The notes: a model not told the origin generated them from the letters alone. A stretch of DNA of 9,321 nt from Desulfobacteraceae bacterium (GCA_021162325.1 JAGGYV010000358.1:1-9321), one strand, 5' to 3'. Positions 1 to 6,464 are shown, counted from the first letter of the stretch. Made by a program: numbers and translations.

Positions 1-9
1 ACTTAAATA

Positions 10-36
10 TTACATAAACTGATGAAATTCTATAAA
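10..36 (+). promoter_or_regulatory. Weak candidate promoter upstream of the crotonase gene
   Basis: TTACAT at 10-15 and TATAAA at 31-36 are separated by 15 bp, in a very AT-rich stretch that ends at a good ribosome binding site. The spacing is short and the -35 box imperfect, and AT-rich DNA produces such matches by chance. The upstream neighbour lies outside the window, so whether transcription starts here cannot be told. Confidence 0.2.
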
Positions 37-67
37 AATTAATTAATTTTTGAATTATTTAAATAGT

Positions 68-73
68 GAGGAG
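68..73 (+). promoter_or_regulatory. Ribosome binding site that fixes the crotonase start at ATG 80
   Basis: GAGGAG lies six bases before ATG 80 and is an almost ideal Shine-Dalgarno sequence. The reading frame is open upstream to a TTG at 50, but that codon has no such site, so the ten extra codons are very unlikely to be translated. Confidence 0.85.
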
Positions 74-79
74 AAACAA

Positions 80-841
80 ATGTTTGAGGAAACCATCCAG
101 GACGACATTAAAATCGTGACGTTTAAAAATGGAAAAACAAACCCGATCAACAAGGAAATGCTTTTGCAACTCAAGAAGATTATTGATGAAGTAAACGCCA
201 ATCCGACACCCAAAGGCCTTATTTTAACCGGTGCCGGCCGGTTTTTTTCCAGTGGGTTTGATCTCCCTATTTTTATCAATTTTAAAGACCTGAAAGAAGC
301 CATCGAATTTTTTGAGATGGAAGAAGAAGTGCTGCTTGCGCTTTTCACCTGTGAAAAACCGGTGGTGTCCGCCATTAACGGCCATTGTGCTGCTGCCGGC
401 CTGATTTATTCCATGGCCGCAGATTACCGGATTGCCAAGGATCATCCGAAAATCAAAATCGGCATGTCGGAAATTAAGATCGGCCTGGGATTGAGCATTG
501 CCCAGCACGAAGTCATGCGTTTCGGACTTGACAGTGATTTAAAGTTCCGGGATGTCATGTATTTTGGTGAAATGGGGGGGGTTGAAAAAGCAAAAGAAAT
601 GCAGCTCATCGATGAAGTGGTCGCAGAAGATCAGCTCATCGAACGATCCAAGCAGGTGATCAAACTATGGATTGATACCCCCAACCGTCCGTTTATTCAA
701 ATGAAAAGACAGCTGAGAATGGATACGGCAAGGCGCATCCAAAAGAAACTCAAAGAAGAAAACTGGCAAGACGGGATGAACACTTTTTTTAAAGAAGACG
801 TTCGCCAGACCCTTGAGTTTGTCCAGGCCAGTATGGCATAA
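80..841 (+). CDS. Crotonase-family enoyl-CoA hydratase/isomerase, probably delta3,delta2-enoyl-CoA isomerase-like
   Basis: This 253-residue protein is a full-length member of the enoyl-CoA hydratase/isomerase superfamily, cytosolic enzymes that act on acyl-CoA thioesters. The two oxyanion-hole segments are visible: GRFFSSGFDL (residues 53-62) and AINGHCAAAGL (98-108). In rat mitochondrial hydratase the catalytic glutamates are E144 and E164. By alignment by eye the first falls on Ile109, while the second is kept as Glu131 in GMSEIKIG. The stretch AADYRIAKDHPKIKIG (113-128) resembles the monofunctional mitochondrial isomerase ECI1, which also uses a single glutamate at that place. I therefore infer double-bond isomerisation rather than hydration, although other single-glutamate crotonases are possible. 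The C-terminal part (about 200-253) is rich in Lys/Arg/Glu. ATG 80 is chosen because GAGGAG precedes it. The gene ends 23 bases before the radical SAM gene, so co-transcription is likely, without an obvious functional link. Confidence 0.9.
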   Translation: MFEETIQDDIKIVTFKNGKTNPINKEMLLQLKKIIDEVNANPTPKGLILTGAGRFFSSGFDLPIFINFKDLKEAIEFFEMEEEVLLALFTCEKPVVSAINGHCAAAGLIYSMAADYRIAKDHPKIKIGMSEIKIGLGLSIAQHEVMRFGLDSDLKFRDVMYFGEMGGVEKAKEMQLIDEVVAEDQLIERSKQVIKLWIDTPNRPFIQMKRQLRMDTARRIQKKLKEENWQDGMNTFFKEDVRQTLEFVQASMA

Positions 842-864
842 AATTGGTCGGGCGGTATCTTATC

Positions 865-3378
865 ATGAAAAATCAAAGTATGAAGGATTTACTGCCGCTG
901 ATTGAAAAACCGAGCCGGTATCTGGGCAATGAGAAAAATTCAGTAAAAAAAGATATAGAAAAAATCAGTCTGCATGTAGCGCTTGCATTTCCCGATTTAT
1001 ATGAAATCGGGATGTCGCATTTTGGACTGCAGATTCTGTATCATATTCTCAATGAACAGTCACATATCGCAGCAGAGCGTGTTTATGCTCCCGGTTTGGA
1101 TTTAGCGGCACATATGACGTCTTCCGGAATTCCCTTAAGTTCTCTGGAATCCGGCACTCCCTTGTCCAAATTTGACATCATCGGGTTTAGTCTCCTGTAC
1201 GAGATGAACTATACCAATGTCCTGATGATGCTCGACCTTGCCGGTATTCCGTTTTATGCGGCTGATCGGGATGCCTCTTATCCGGTTATTATTGCCGGTG
1301 GCCCCTGCACGGTAAATCCGGAACCGGTGGCTGATTTTTTTGATGCCATGGTGATCGGGGACGGGGAAACGGTGATTGTGGAAATGACCCGTATCTGGAT
1401 GACGTGGAAAGATGGCGGAGAGGGGGATAAAAACAGCCTGTTGCGTGACTGGTCGAAAATAGAAGGTGTGTATGTGCCGTCATTTTTTCAGCCGGTCTAT
1501 GATGGCCAAGATTTTCAGGCGATCAAGCCCAAGTATGATGACTGCAAAAAAGTCCACCGGGCAATTGTGGCGGATCTTGACAAAGCGACCTTCCCGGATG
1601 CGCCGGTGGTTCCTTATGGCCGTCCCGTTCATGATCGGCTTCGTCTTGAGGTTGCCCGCGGTTGTACCCGGGGGTGCCGGTTTTGTCAGGCCGGAATGAT
1701 TTACCGGCCGGTTCGGGAACGGTCTGTAGAAAACCTGATGGCTTTGACGGAAAAATCGATTGCTGCTACCGGGTATGACGATATTTCCCTGCTTTCTTTG
1801 AGTACCGGCGATTATGGTTGTCTGTCCACGCTGATGCAGGGGTTGTTTGATTGTTATTCATCTGAAAACATCGCACTTTCTTTTCCTTCCTTTCGCGCAG
1901 GCACCCTTTCTCCTGAAATTATGAATATGGTGAAGCAGATTCGGAAAACCGGTTTTACAATTGCGCCGGAATCCGGGAGTGAACGACTGCGGGCGGTGAT
2001 TAATAAAAATATTTCTGAGCAGGAAATTTTCGATACGGTTTGCAGCGCATTTGAACTGGGATGGAAGTTGATCAAATTTTATTTTATGATCGGCTTGCCC
2101 ACGGAAACAGAAGCCGATCGGTATGCCATTGTAGACCTGGTTAAGAGAATCCGCCAAAAATTAAAATCCGATGGCCGCCGGCCCAACATCAATGTCAGCA
2201 TTGGCACGTTTATTCCCAAACCGCATGTCCCTTTTCAATGGTCCCCGCAGAGTTCTTTCGAAGAATCCAAAAAAATTATTTTTGATCTGAAACGGCAGTT
2301 AAAGATGCCGGGCGTTGAATTTAAATGGCAAAAGCCGGAGCTGAGTTTTTTGGAAGGCCTCTGGGCCCGGGGGGACAGACGCTTGAGTCGGCTGCTGGAA
2401 ATCGCTTATCGAAAAGGGTGTTGCTTTGACGGCTGGTCGGAGCGGTTTGATTATTCCTTGTGGGAAGCAGCCATCCAGGAGGCCGGGGTTGATATTAATT
2501 ATTATACGACCCGAATCCGGTCCGTCGATGAACCGCTGCCATGGGACCACATTGACACGGGTATATCCAAAGAATTTTTAATTTCCGAATATGAAAATGC
2601 CTTGACGGGGACTCCCTTGCCAGACTGCCGTTTTGGGGAGTGTCAGGACTGCGGGGTTTGTGATTTTGACAAAATAAAACCGGTTTGCTTTACCCCGAAT
2701 AAAACAGTTGCATCTTCTTCAGGCAGTGGTGTCAGTCACCCTTTGCCCGGCCAGGAGGCGCGGATTGAAATTTTTTATTCCAAAACCGGTGTGGCAAAGT
2801 TTTTCGGTCACCTTGAAATGGTTAATATTTTTTCCCGGGCCATCCGGCGGGCCGGAATAAAAATAAAATTTACACAAGGGTATCATCCCAAGCCGAAAAT
2901 GTCGTTTCACAATCCCTTGTCGGTGGGAATAGAGAGTGAAGAAGAGTCATTTTATATAACACTCAGGGAACCTGCCGCGTGTGAAGAAATAGTTTCATCC
3001 GTAAACAGTCAGTTGCCGGAAGGGCTTTTAATATTCGACTGCATCAATATTCCTGTCAATAAACGCCCGAAATTGTCGGAAATTGCTGATTACAGGGTGA
3101 CTGTCACAGAAGCAGAATTTGAGGACCAAAAAATCACGGCCTTTAATGAGGCTTCACAATGGTTTGTGGTTCGGACAACCAAAAAAGGCCGTAAAAAGCA
3201 GATTGACTTAAAAGAGAACGTGTTGAGCCTGAAACGATTGAGCCCGGTAAAATTAAAAATGCAGTTAAAGGTGGTGGAAGGCATGTCTGTCCGGCCAGCA
3301 GATGTGATTCGATCCATCTTTCAGATTTCAGATGATGGTCTCCGGCAAGCTGAAATTATAAAAGAAAAACAAAAATAA
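865..3378 (+). CDS. TIGR03960-type radical SAM protein fused to a C-terminal DUF2344 (TIGR03936) domain
   Basis: This 837-residue protein joins a radical SAM enzyme to a DUF2344 domain. Residues about 6-200 form the N-terminal domain related to cobalamin-binding domains (EKPSRYLGNE near the start; YEIGMSHFGLQ; GFSLLYEMNYTNV; AGGPCTVNPEP). The radical SAM core starts near residue 258 with C267-x3-C271-x2-C274 in RGCTRGCRFCQAG, the ligands for a [4Fe-4S] cluster that cleaves S-adenosylmethionine. APESGSERLR and FYFMIGLPTE are further core motifs. A cysteine-rich segment (C588, C593, C596, C599, C608) may bind a second metal centre. DUF2344 occupies about 630-833, with FFGHLEMVNIFSRAIRRAG and QGYHPKPKMSF. 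The substrate is unknown. Its frequent neighbourhood with RNase G suggests an RNA or ribosome link, but that is inference. ATG 865 is preferred over TTG 844 because GGGCGG (850-855) lies nine bases before it; ATG 880 is also possible because family members often begin with MKD. Confidence 0.92.
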   Translation: MKNQSMKDLLPLIEKPSRYLGNEKNSVKKDIEKISLHVALAFPDLYEIGMSHFGLQILYHILNEQSHIAAERVYAPGLDLAAHMTSSGIPLSSLESGTPLSKFDIIGFSLLYEMNYTNVLMMLDLAGIPFYAADRDASYPVIIAGGPCTVNPEPVADFFDAMVIGDGETVIVEMTRIWMTWKDGGEGDKNSLLRDWSKIEGVYVPSFFQPVYDGQDFQAIKPKYDDCKKVHRAIVADLDKATFPDAPVVPYGRPVHDRLRLEVARGCTRGCRFCQAGMIYRPVRERSVENLMALTEKSIAATGYDDISLLSLSTGDYGCLSTLMQGLFDCYSSENIALSFPSFRAGTLSPEIMNMVKQIRKTGFTIAPESGSERLRAVINKNISEQEIFDTVCSAFELGWKLIKFYFMIGLPTETEADRYAIVDLVKRIRQKLKSDGRRPNINVSIGTFIPKPHVPFQWSPQSSFEESKKIIFDLKRQLKMPGVEFKWQKPELSFLEGLWARGDRRLSRLLEIAYRKGCCFDGWSERFDYSLWEAAIQEAGVDINYYTTRIRSVDEPLPWDHIDTGISKEFLISEYENALTGTPLPDCRFGECQDCGVCDFDKIKPVCFTPNKTVASSSGSGVSHPLPGQEARIEIFYSKTGVAKFFGHLEMVNIFSRAIRRAGIKIKFTQGYHPKPKMSFHNPLSVGIESEEESFYITLREPAACEEIVSSVNSQLPEGLLIFDCINIPVNKRPKLSEIADYRVTVTEAEFEDQKITAFNEASQWFVVRTTKKGRKKQIDLKENVLSLKRLSPVKLKMQLKVVEGMSVRPADVIRSIFQISDDGLRQAEIIKEKQK

Positions 3379-3395
3379 AAAGAGATACCGGTCTG

Positions 3396-3425
3396 TTGAC
3401 AGGATTTGGGTCCGGTGAGTACATA
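3396..3425 (+). promoter_or_regulatory. Weak candidate promoter before rng
   Basis: A perfect TTGACA lies at 3396-3401 in the 85-nt gap before rng. The best -10 at usable spacing is TACATA (3420-3425, 18 bp spacer), which is poor. ACCGG (3387-3391) and CCGGT (3412-3416) flank the -35 box as an inverted repeat. The gap has no clear terminator, so rng may simply be read through from the radical SAM gene. Confidence 0.22.
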
Positions 3426-3463
3426 TATTTTGTTGAATAAAAAAATAATATAAAGGGTGTTGT

Positions 3464-5017
3464 ATGTATAAAGAACTTGTCATCAATGCGATTGGCCCGG
3501 AAATACGGGTGGCGTTGTTAGAAGACGGCACGATTGTTGAGTTGTATGTAGAGCGCAGTGAAGAATCAAATATTTCGGGTAATATTTATAAAGGCCGTGT
3601 TCAACGGGTGCTTCCGGGGATGCAGGCAGCATTTGTAAATATCGGGTTGAACCAGGCGGCGTTTATATATGTGGATGATGTGATCGACGGGAGAACCAAC
3701 GGTTATCTGGAGCATGTTTATTTGTCCAACAAGGAAGAAGAAGATGATGCCAGCCTACAGCCTGAAGATGTTGCCACTGAAAAAGATATTTCAAAACCCA
3801 AAAGTAAAGCGTCTATTGAAACACTTCTTTCTGAAGGTCAGGATGTGCTGGTGCAGGTTGCCCGGTCGCCGATTGGGAGTAAGGGAGCCCGTCTGACATC
3901 CTATATATCGATTCCCGGCCGCTTTCTGGTCTTGATGCCCACCGTTGATCATATCGGAATATCCAGGAGAATCAACGATGACGAAGAAAGACAGCGGTTA
4001 AAAGACCTGATGCTTTCCCTGAGAACTCAAAAATTCGGCTATATCGTACGCACGGCCGGGGAAGGGCTGAGCGAAGATAAAATACTCAAGGAAATGGAAT
4101 TTTTGGCCAATCTGTGGGCGGACATTCAGAAAAATTTTCCAACCGCTGCTCCGCCGGCACTGTTGCATCAGGAATTGACGGTGACGTTGCGGTGTGTCCG
4201 GGATTTGCTGACGCATGATGCGGATAAAGTCATTATTGATTCTGTCGCGGTGCATAAATCCGTGCTGTCCTTTATACAAAAATTTATGCCGAGACTCAAG
4301 GAGTCCGTGACGCTGTATGAAGGCCCTGAGCCAATTTTCGACGCCAACAACCTGGAAGGCGATATTGGCCGAGCCCTGAAAAAGAAGGTGTGGTTAAAAT
4401 GCGGCGGGTATATTATTATTGAAATAACCGAAGCGCTGGTTGTTATCGATGTAAATACCGGCCGCTATGTCGGCAAGCACAACTTTGAAGAAACGATATT
4501 AAAAACAAATCTCGAAGCCGTCAAGGAAATTGCCTATCAGATACGGCTCAGGAATCTGGGAGGGATTATTATTATCGATTTTATCGATATGGAAAGAAAA
4601 TCAAACCAGGAAAAGGTTTATAATATATTAACGGAGGCATTAAAAAAGGACAAGTCCAAAACAAATGTGTTGCCGATATCGGACATGGGACTGGTTCAAA
4701 TGACCCGAAAACGGGTCGTCAAATCTCTGACTCGCATGCTGTGTGAGCCTTGTTTCTATTGTGATGGCGAAGGGACGCTGCTTTCAAAGCAGACCATCTG
4801 CAACAATATTTATCGGGAAGTCCTGCGTCTTTCACGTGATGTTCAGGGCGAAAAAATCAGCCTGCGCGTGCATCCGGAAATCGCCGATCTTTTACTGGGT
4901 GAAGCCAATAATATTATCATATCCCTGGAAAAACATCTTCAGCGGCAGGTTATCATTTATCCGGTTGGCGAGTTTCATATTGAGGAGTTTAATATTATAG
5001 AAGTCTATCTGGAATAA
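3464..5017 (+). CDS. rng: Ribonuclease G (RNase E/G family endoribonuclease)
   Basis: This 517-residue protein has the length and layout of RNase G, a single-strand endoribonuclease that matures rRNA 5' ends and starts mRNA decay. The N-terminal part has an S1 RNA-binding domain (about 36-150, from NIYKGRVQRVLPGMQAAFVNIG) interrupted by an acidic, low-complexity insertion at about 88-120. The DNase I-like catalytic core keeps both acidic Mg2+ ligands known from RNase E: Asp329 in VIDVNTG and Asp372 in IIIIDFIDM. The Zn-link used for dimerisation is C430-F-Y-C433, with a further Cys427 just before it. There is no long RNase E-type C-terminal scaffold, so RNase G is the better name. ATG 3464 gives the family start MYKELVIN; AAAGGG upstream is a modest ribosome binding site. 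It follows the radical SAM/DUF2344 gene after 85 nt, a recurrent neighbourhood. Confidence 0.96.
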   Translation: MYKELVINAIGPEIRVALLEDGTIVELYVERSEESNISGNIYKGRVQRVLPGMQAAFVNIGLNQAAFIYVDDVIDGRTNGYLEHVYLSNKEEEDDASLQPEDVATEKDISKPKSKASIETLLSEGQDVLVQVARSPIGSKGARLTSYISIPGRFLVLMPTVDHIGISRRINDDEERQRLKDLMLSLRTQKFGYIVRTAGEGLSEDKILKEMEFLANLWADIQKNFPTAAPPALLHQELTVTLRCVRDLLTHDADKVIIDSVAVHKSVLSFIQKFMPRLKESVTLYEGPEPIFDANNLEGDIGRALKKKVWLKCGGYIIIEITEALVVIDVNTGRYVGKHNFEETILKTNLEAVKEIAYQIRLRNLGGIIIIDFIDMERKSNQEKVYNILTEALKKDKSKTNVLPISDMGLVQMTRKRVVKSLTRMLCEPCFYCDGEGTLLSKQTICNNIYREVLRLSRDVQGEKISLRVHPEIADLLLGEANNIIISLEKHLQRQVIIYPVGEFHIEEFNIIEVYLE

Positions 5018-5029
5018 TGTAAAACAAAA

Positions 5030-5045
5030 CAACCTTTTGAGGTTG
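5030..5045. repeat. Inverted repeat CAACCT-TTTG-AGGTTG overlapping a TTGACA box
   Basis: Perfect 6-bp arms (5030-5035 and 5040-5045) surround a 4-nt loop, 12 bases after the rng stop. No T-run follows, so it is not a convincing intrinsic terminator. The right arm shares TTG with the -35 hexamer at 5043-5048. It could be an operator, a 3'-end stabilising hairpin of rng mRNA, or chance. Confidence 0.4.
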
Positions 5046-5070
5046 ACAAAGTCATATATGATATGATTAT
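5043..5070 (+). promoter_or_regulatory. Candidate promoter in the rng-rpmH gap
   Basis: A consensus TTGACA (5043-5048) is followed after 16 bp by GATTAT (5065-5070), which matches four of six -10 positions including the key A and final T. TTATAT at 5067-5072 (18 bp) is an alternative. Starting here, RNA would carry about 200 nt of leader before rpmH and would first meet the terminator at 5190-5215. The promoter may serve rpmH through an attenuated leader, or a short independent RNA. Confidence 0.42.
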
Positions 5071-5189
5071 ATTTTTTGATTGGTATATAGTCAGTTTTTT
5101 GATTAGATGAAGTTTTCTTGCGTGATGAATGGATTTTGATTTAATATTTTGTTAAAATAAACAATGCCGTCAGCGGCAAATATGTTGTT

Positions 5190-5215
5190 TGATCGGGTTT
5201 CGATCATTTTTTTTT
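5190..5215 (+). terminator. Intrinsic terminator between rng and rpmH
   Basis: TGATCG (5190-5195) and CGATCA (5201-5206) form a perfect 6-bp stem with a GGTTT loop, followed at once by nine Ts (5207-5215). This is the standard layout of a rho-independent terminator reading on the + strand. It lies 173 nt after the rng stop and 69 nt before the rpmH ATG. It may end the rng transcript, end a short RNA from the promoter at 5043, or act as an attenuator in an rpmH leader. Confidence 0.65.
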
Positions 5216-5242
5216 GATTTCGTGCCGCAGAAAAGAAAGACT

Positions 5243-5248
5243 GATAAT
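5243..5248 (+). promoter_or_regulatory. Candidate -10 box of an rpmH-proximal promoter
   Basis: GATAAT, five of six matches to TATAAT, lies just after the terminator and about 37 nt before the rpmH ATG, a suitable distance for a short leader. No good -35 is seen at 16-18 bp; TTGATT (5214-5219) is 23 bp away. If real, rpmH would start a new transcription unit after rng termination. Confidence 0.25.
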
Positions 5249-5284
5249 AAAAATAAACAATAATGAGAAGAAGGACGGAAGAGT

Positions 5285-5419
5285 ATGAAACGAACATATC
5301 AGCCAAGCAGAGTGAAACGGGCAAGAACACATGGTTTTTTAAAAAGAATGTCTACAAAGGCAGGTAGACGAATTATGAACAGACGCAGAGCTAAAGGAAG
5401 AAAAAGTTTAGTGGTTTAA
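5285..5419 (+). CDS. rpmH: 50S ribosomal protein L34
   Basis: This 44-residue, highly basic protein is the complete L34, a small protein of the large ribosomal subunit that binds 23S rRNA. It opens with the family signature MKRTYQPSRVKR and continues with RTHGFLKRMSTKAGRR and NRRRAKGRKSL; both size and sequence are typical. The ATG is preceded by AAGGACGG (from 5271), a suitable ribosome binding site. It is the first gene of the classical rpmH-rnpA-yidD-yidC block and is separated from rng by a 267-nt noncoding stretch with a terminator and promoter-like boxes. The usual partner dnaA is not adjacent upstream, so the block may have moved away from dnaA or from the replication origin. The identification is secure. 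Confidence 0.98.
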   Translation: MKRTYQPSRVKRARTHGFLKRMSTKAGRRIMNRRRAKGRKSLVV

Positions 5420-5594
5420 TGCGTTGTTTCTAATGAGGTTAGGATAACTGTATTTAATAGGTAAAAATCAGCAGATCTGATCGATATTTCTCCTGTAAAA
5501 TTTCAATTTCAGCAAAGACGGCGAAGCAACTGCCATTTGGACTTTCCGGATCAATTTATGTTCTTTAAATAAAAAATCCCTGAATGAGAAAACG

Positions 5595-5984
5595 TTGATC
5601 CATAATAAATCCAGATTAAATGGATGGGTGTTGAATAACTTTGGTTTAAAAAAAACGCAGAAGATCCTGGACCGGTCAGAATTTCTCAAGCTGTCTAAAA
5701 CCGGTAAAAAATTTCAGGATCATTTTTTTATTGCTGTTTTTATGCCGGGGGAGTCCCACTGTTCGCGGCTGGGTATAACCGTATCAAAACGGGTCGGGAA
5801 CGCAGTTGTGCGAAACCGGGTGAAGCGCTTGATTCGCGAGTGGTTTCGTATAAATAAGTCTTGCATTCAAGGGTGTTGGGACGTAAACGTTATTGCAAAA
5901 AAAACGGTCGCTGGTTTGAATTCACATCAGGTATTCATGTCTTTGGAGAGTTTATTCGACAAATTACGGGGGGTTCAAGATTAA
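5595..5984 (+). CDS. rnpA: Ribonuclease P protein component (C5 protein)
   Basis: This basic protein binds RNase P RNA and helps it cut 5' leaders from precursor tRNAs. The diagnostic RNR motif is present at residues 73-75 within KRVGNAVVRNRVKRLIRE. The N-terminal strand LKKTQKILDRSEFLKLSKTG and the later VIAKKTVAGL also fit the family. The start is uncertain. TTG 5595 gives 129 residues with only a weak GAG six bases upstream. TTG 5631 would give 117 residues and a shorter N-terminus closer to the E. coli (119) and B. subtilis (116) proteins, but has no well-spaced ribosome binding site. The frame stays open upstream to 5499 without ATG, GTG or TTG. It lies 175 nt after rpmH, and its stop touches the possible ATT start of yidD, suggesting co-translation. 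Identity is firm; the first 12 residues are doubtful. Confidence 0.95.
   Translation: MIHNKSRLNGWVLNNFGLKKTQKILDRSEFLKLSKTGKKFQDHFFIAVFMPGESHCSRLGITVSKRVGNAVVRNRVKRLIREWFRINKSCIQGCWDVNVIAKKTVAGLNSHQVFMSLESLFDKLRGVQD
5968..5973 (+). promoter_or_regulatory. G-rich ribosome binding site that may set the yidD start
   Basis: A run of six Gs near the end of rnpA can pair with the CCUCC anti-Shine-Dalgarno sequence, allowing one G-U pair. It is six bases before an in-frame ATT (5980) but fifteen before TTG 5989, so its position favours the ATT as the yidD initiator. Confidence 0.4.
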
Positions 5985-5988
5985 GCAC

Positions 5989-6189
5989 TTGTTTATATTG
6001 GCAATAAGGGCATATCAGCTTATTTTGTCGCCTGTTCTTGGGCCAGCCTGTCGCTTTTATCCGTCATGTTCGGAATACGCTATTGAGGCGGTTTCCAGAT
6101 ATGGCGCATCAAAAGGTGGATATTTGGCACTACGGCGGGTATTAAGATGCCACCCCTTTAATCCAGGCGGTATCGATCCTGTGCCATAG
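5989..6189 (+). CDS. yidD: YidD membrane protein insertion efficiency factor
   Basis: YidD is a small membrane-associated protein that aids YidC-dependent insertion of inner-membrane proteins. The form given here, from TTG, has 66 residues. It shows the family hallmark GPACRFYPSCSEYAIEA with Cys21 and Cys27, then Cys54 in RCHPFNPGG and the terminal GIDPVP. An amphipathic N-terminal helix (ILAIRAYQLILSPVLG) precedes the cysteine motif. Most family members begin with a few more residues of the type MKKLL. Reading from the in-frame ATT at 5980 would add I/M-K-H and restore that pattern, and a G-rich ribosome binding site is well placed for it, so the true start may be 5980. That ATT overlaps the rnpA stop by one base. 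The gene lies between rnpA and yidC, as in most bacteria. Confidence 0.93.
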   Translation: MFILAIRAYQLILSPVLGPACRFYPSCSEYAIEAVSRYGASKGGYLALRRVLRCHPFNPGGIDPVP

Positions 6190-6293
6190 CGGATTTTTAT
6201 CTTTTGATAGCAGTATGTTCTCTCCTGATCCCGAAAAAATGGTTTGTTCGGCCAGCCTTGGGGATGGTACCTTTTTGCTACAAGAACGGTTGA

Positions 6294-6299
6294 TATAAT
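6294..6299 (+). promoter_or_regulatory. Isolated TATAAT-like box in the yidC upstream region
   Basis: TATAAT matches the -10 consensus exactly, but the T-rich sequence 17 bp upstream is not a clear -35 box. A start near 6306 would give a leader of about 200 nt for yidC. Confidence 0.2.
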
Positions 6300-6464
6300 G
6301 AAGGTTTTTTTGATCCGAATAAAATAAGAATCAAGCCTTGATACTTTTTCAATGTAATATCAGATACCTTCCAAAGGCCAGTCCTGCTGAAATATTCATT
6401 AAGAACCATGTGTGTTTTTTATTTATGAAATGTTTGAGAGTAACCGTGATTAATAGGCTTGGCC

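Noticed and set aside
50..79. Possible N-terminal extension of the crotonase from TTG 50
   Set aside because: No ribosome binding site for TTG 50, while ATG 80 has GAGGAG at ideal spacing and begins where the domain begins.
5077..5189. A known structured RNA (SRP 4.5S, 6S or a tRNA) in the rng-rpmH gap
   Set aside because: The stretch is AT-rich and lacks the conserved GNRA/asymmetric-loop, 6S-type or cloverleaf features.
5465..5485. CAGATCTG palindrome and ATCAG/CTGAT pairing after rpmH as a terminator
   Set aside because: The stem is short and no T-run follows.
5468..5689. 73-codon open frame on the - strand across the rnpA start
   Set aside because: It overlaps rnpA on the opposite strand and resembles no known protein.
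6239..6298. Small + strand ORF of 19 codons in the yidD-yidC gap
   Set aside because: No ribosome binding site and no protein-like features; expected by chance.
6330..6349. Hairpin-like ATCAAG-C-CTTGAT followed by five Ts as a terminator
   Set aside because: Only about five AT-rich pairs can form with a 3-nt loop, and the T-run is short; too weak to call.
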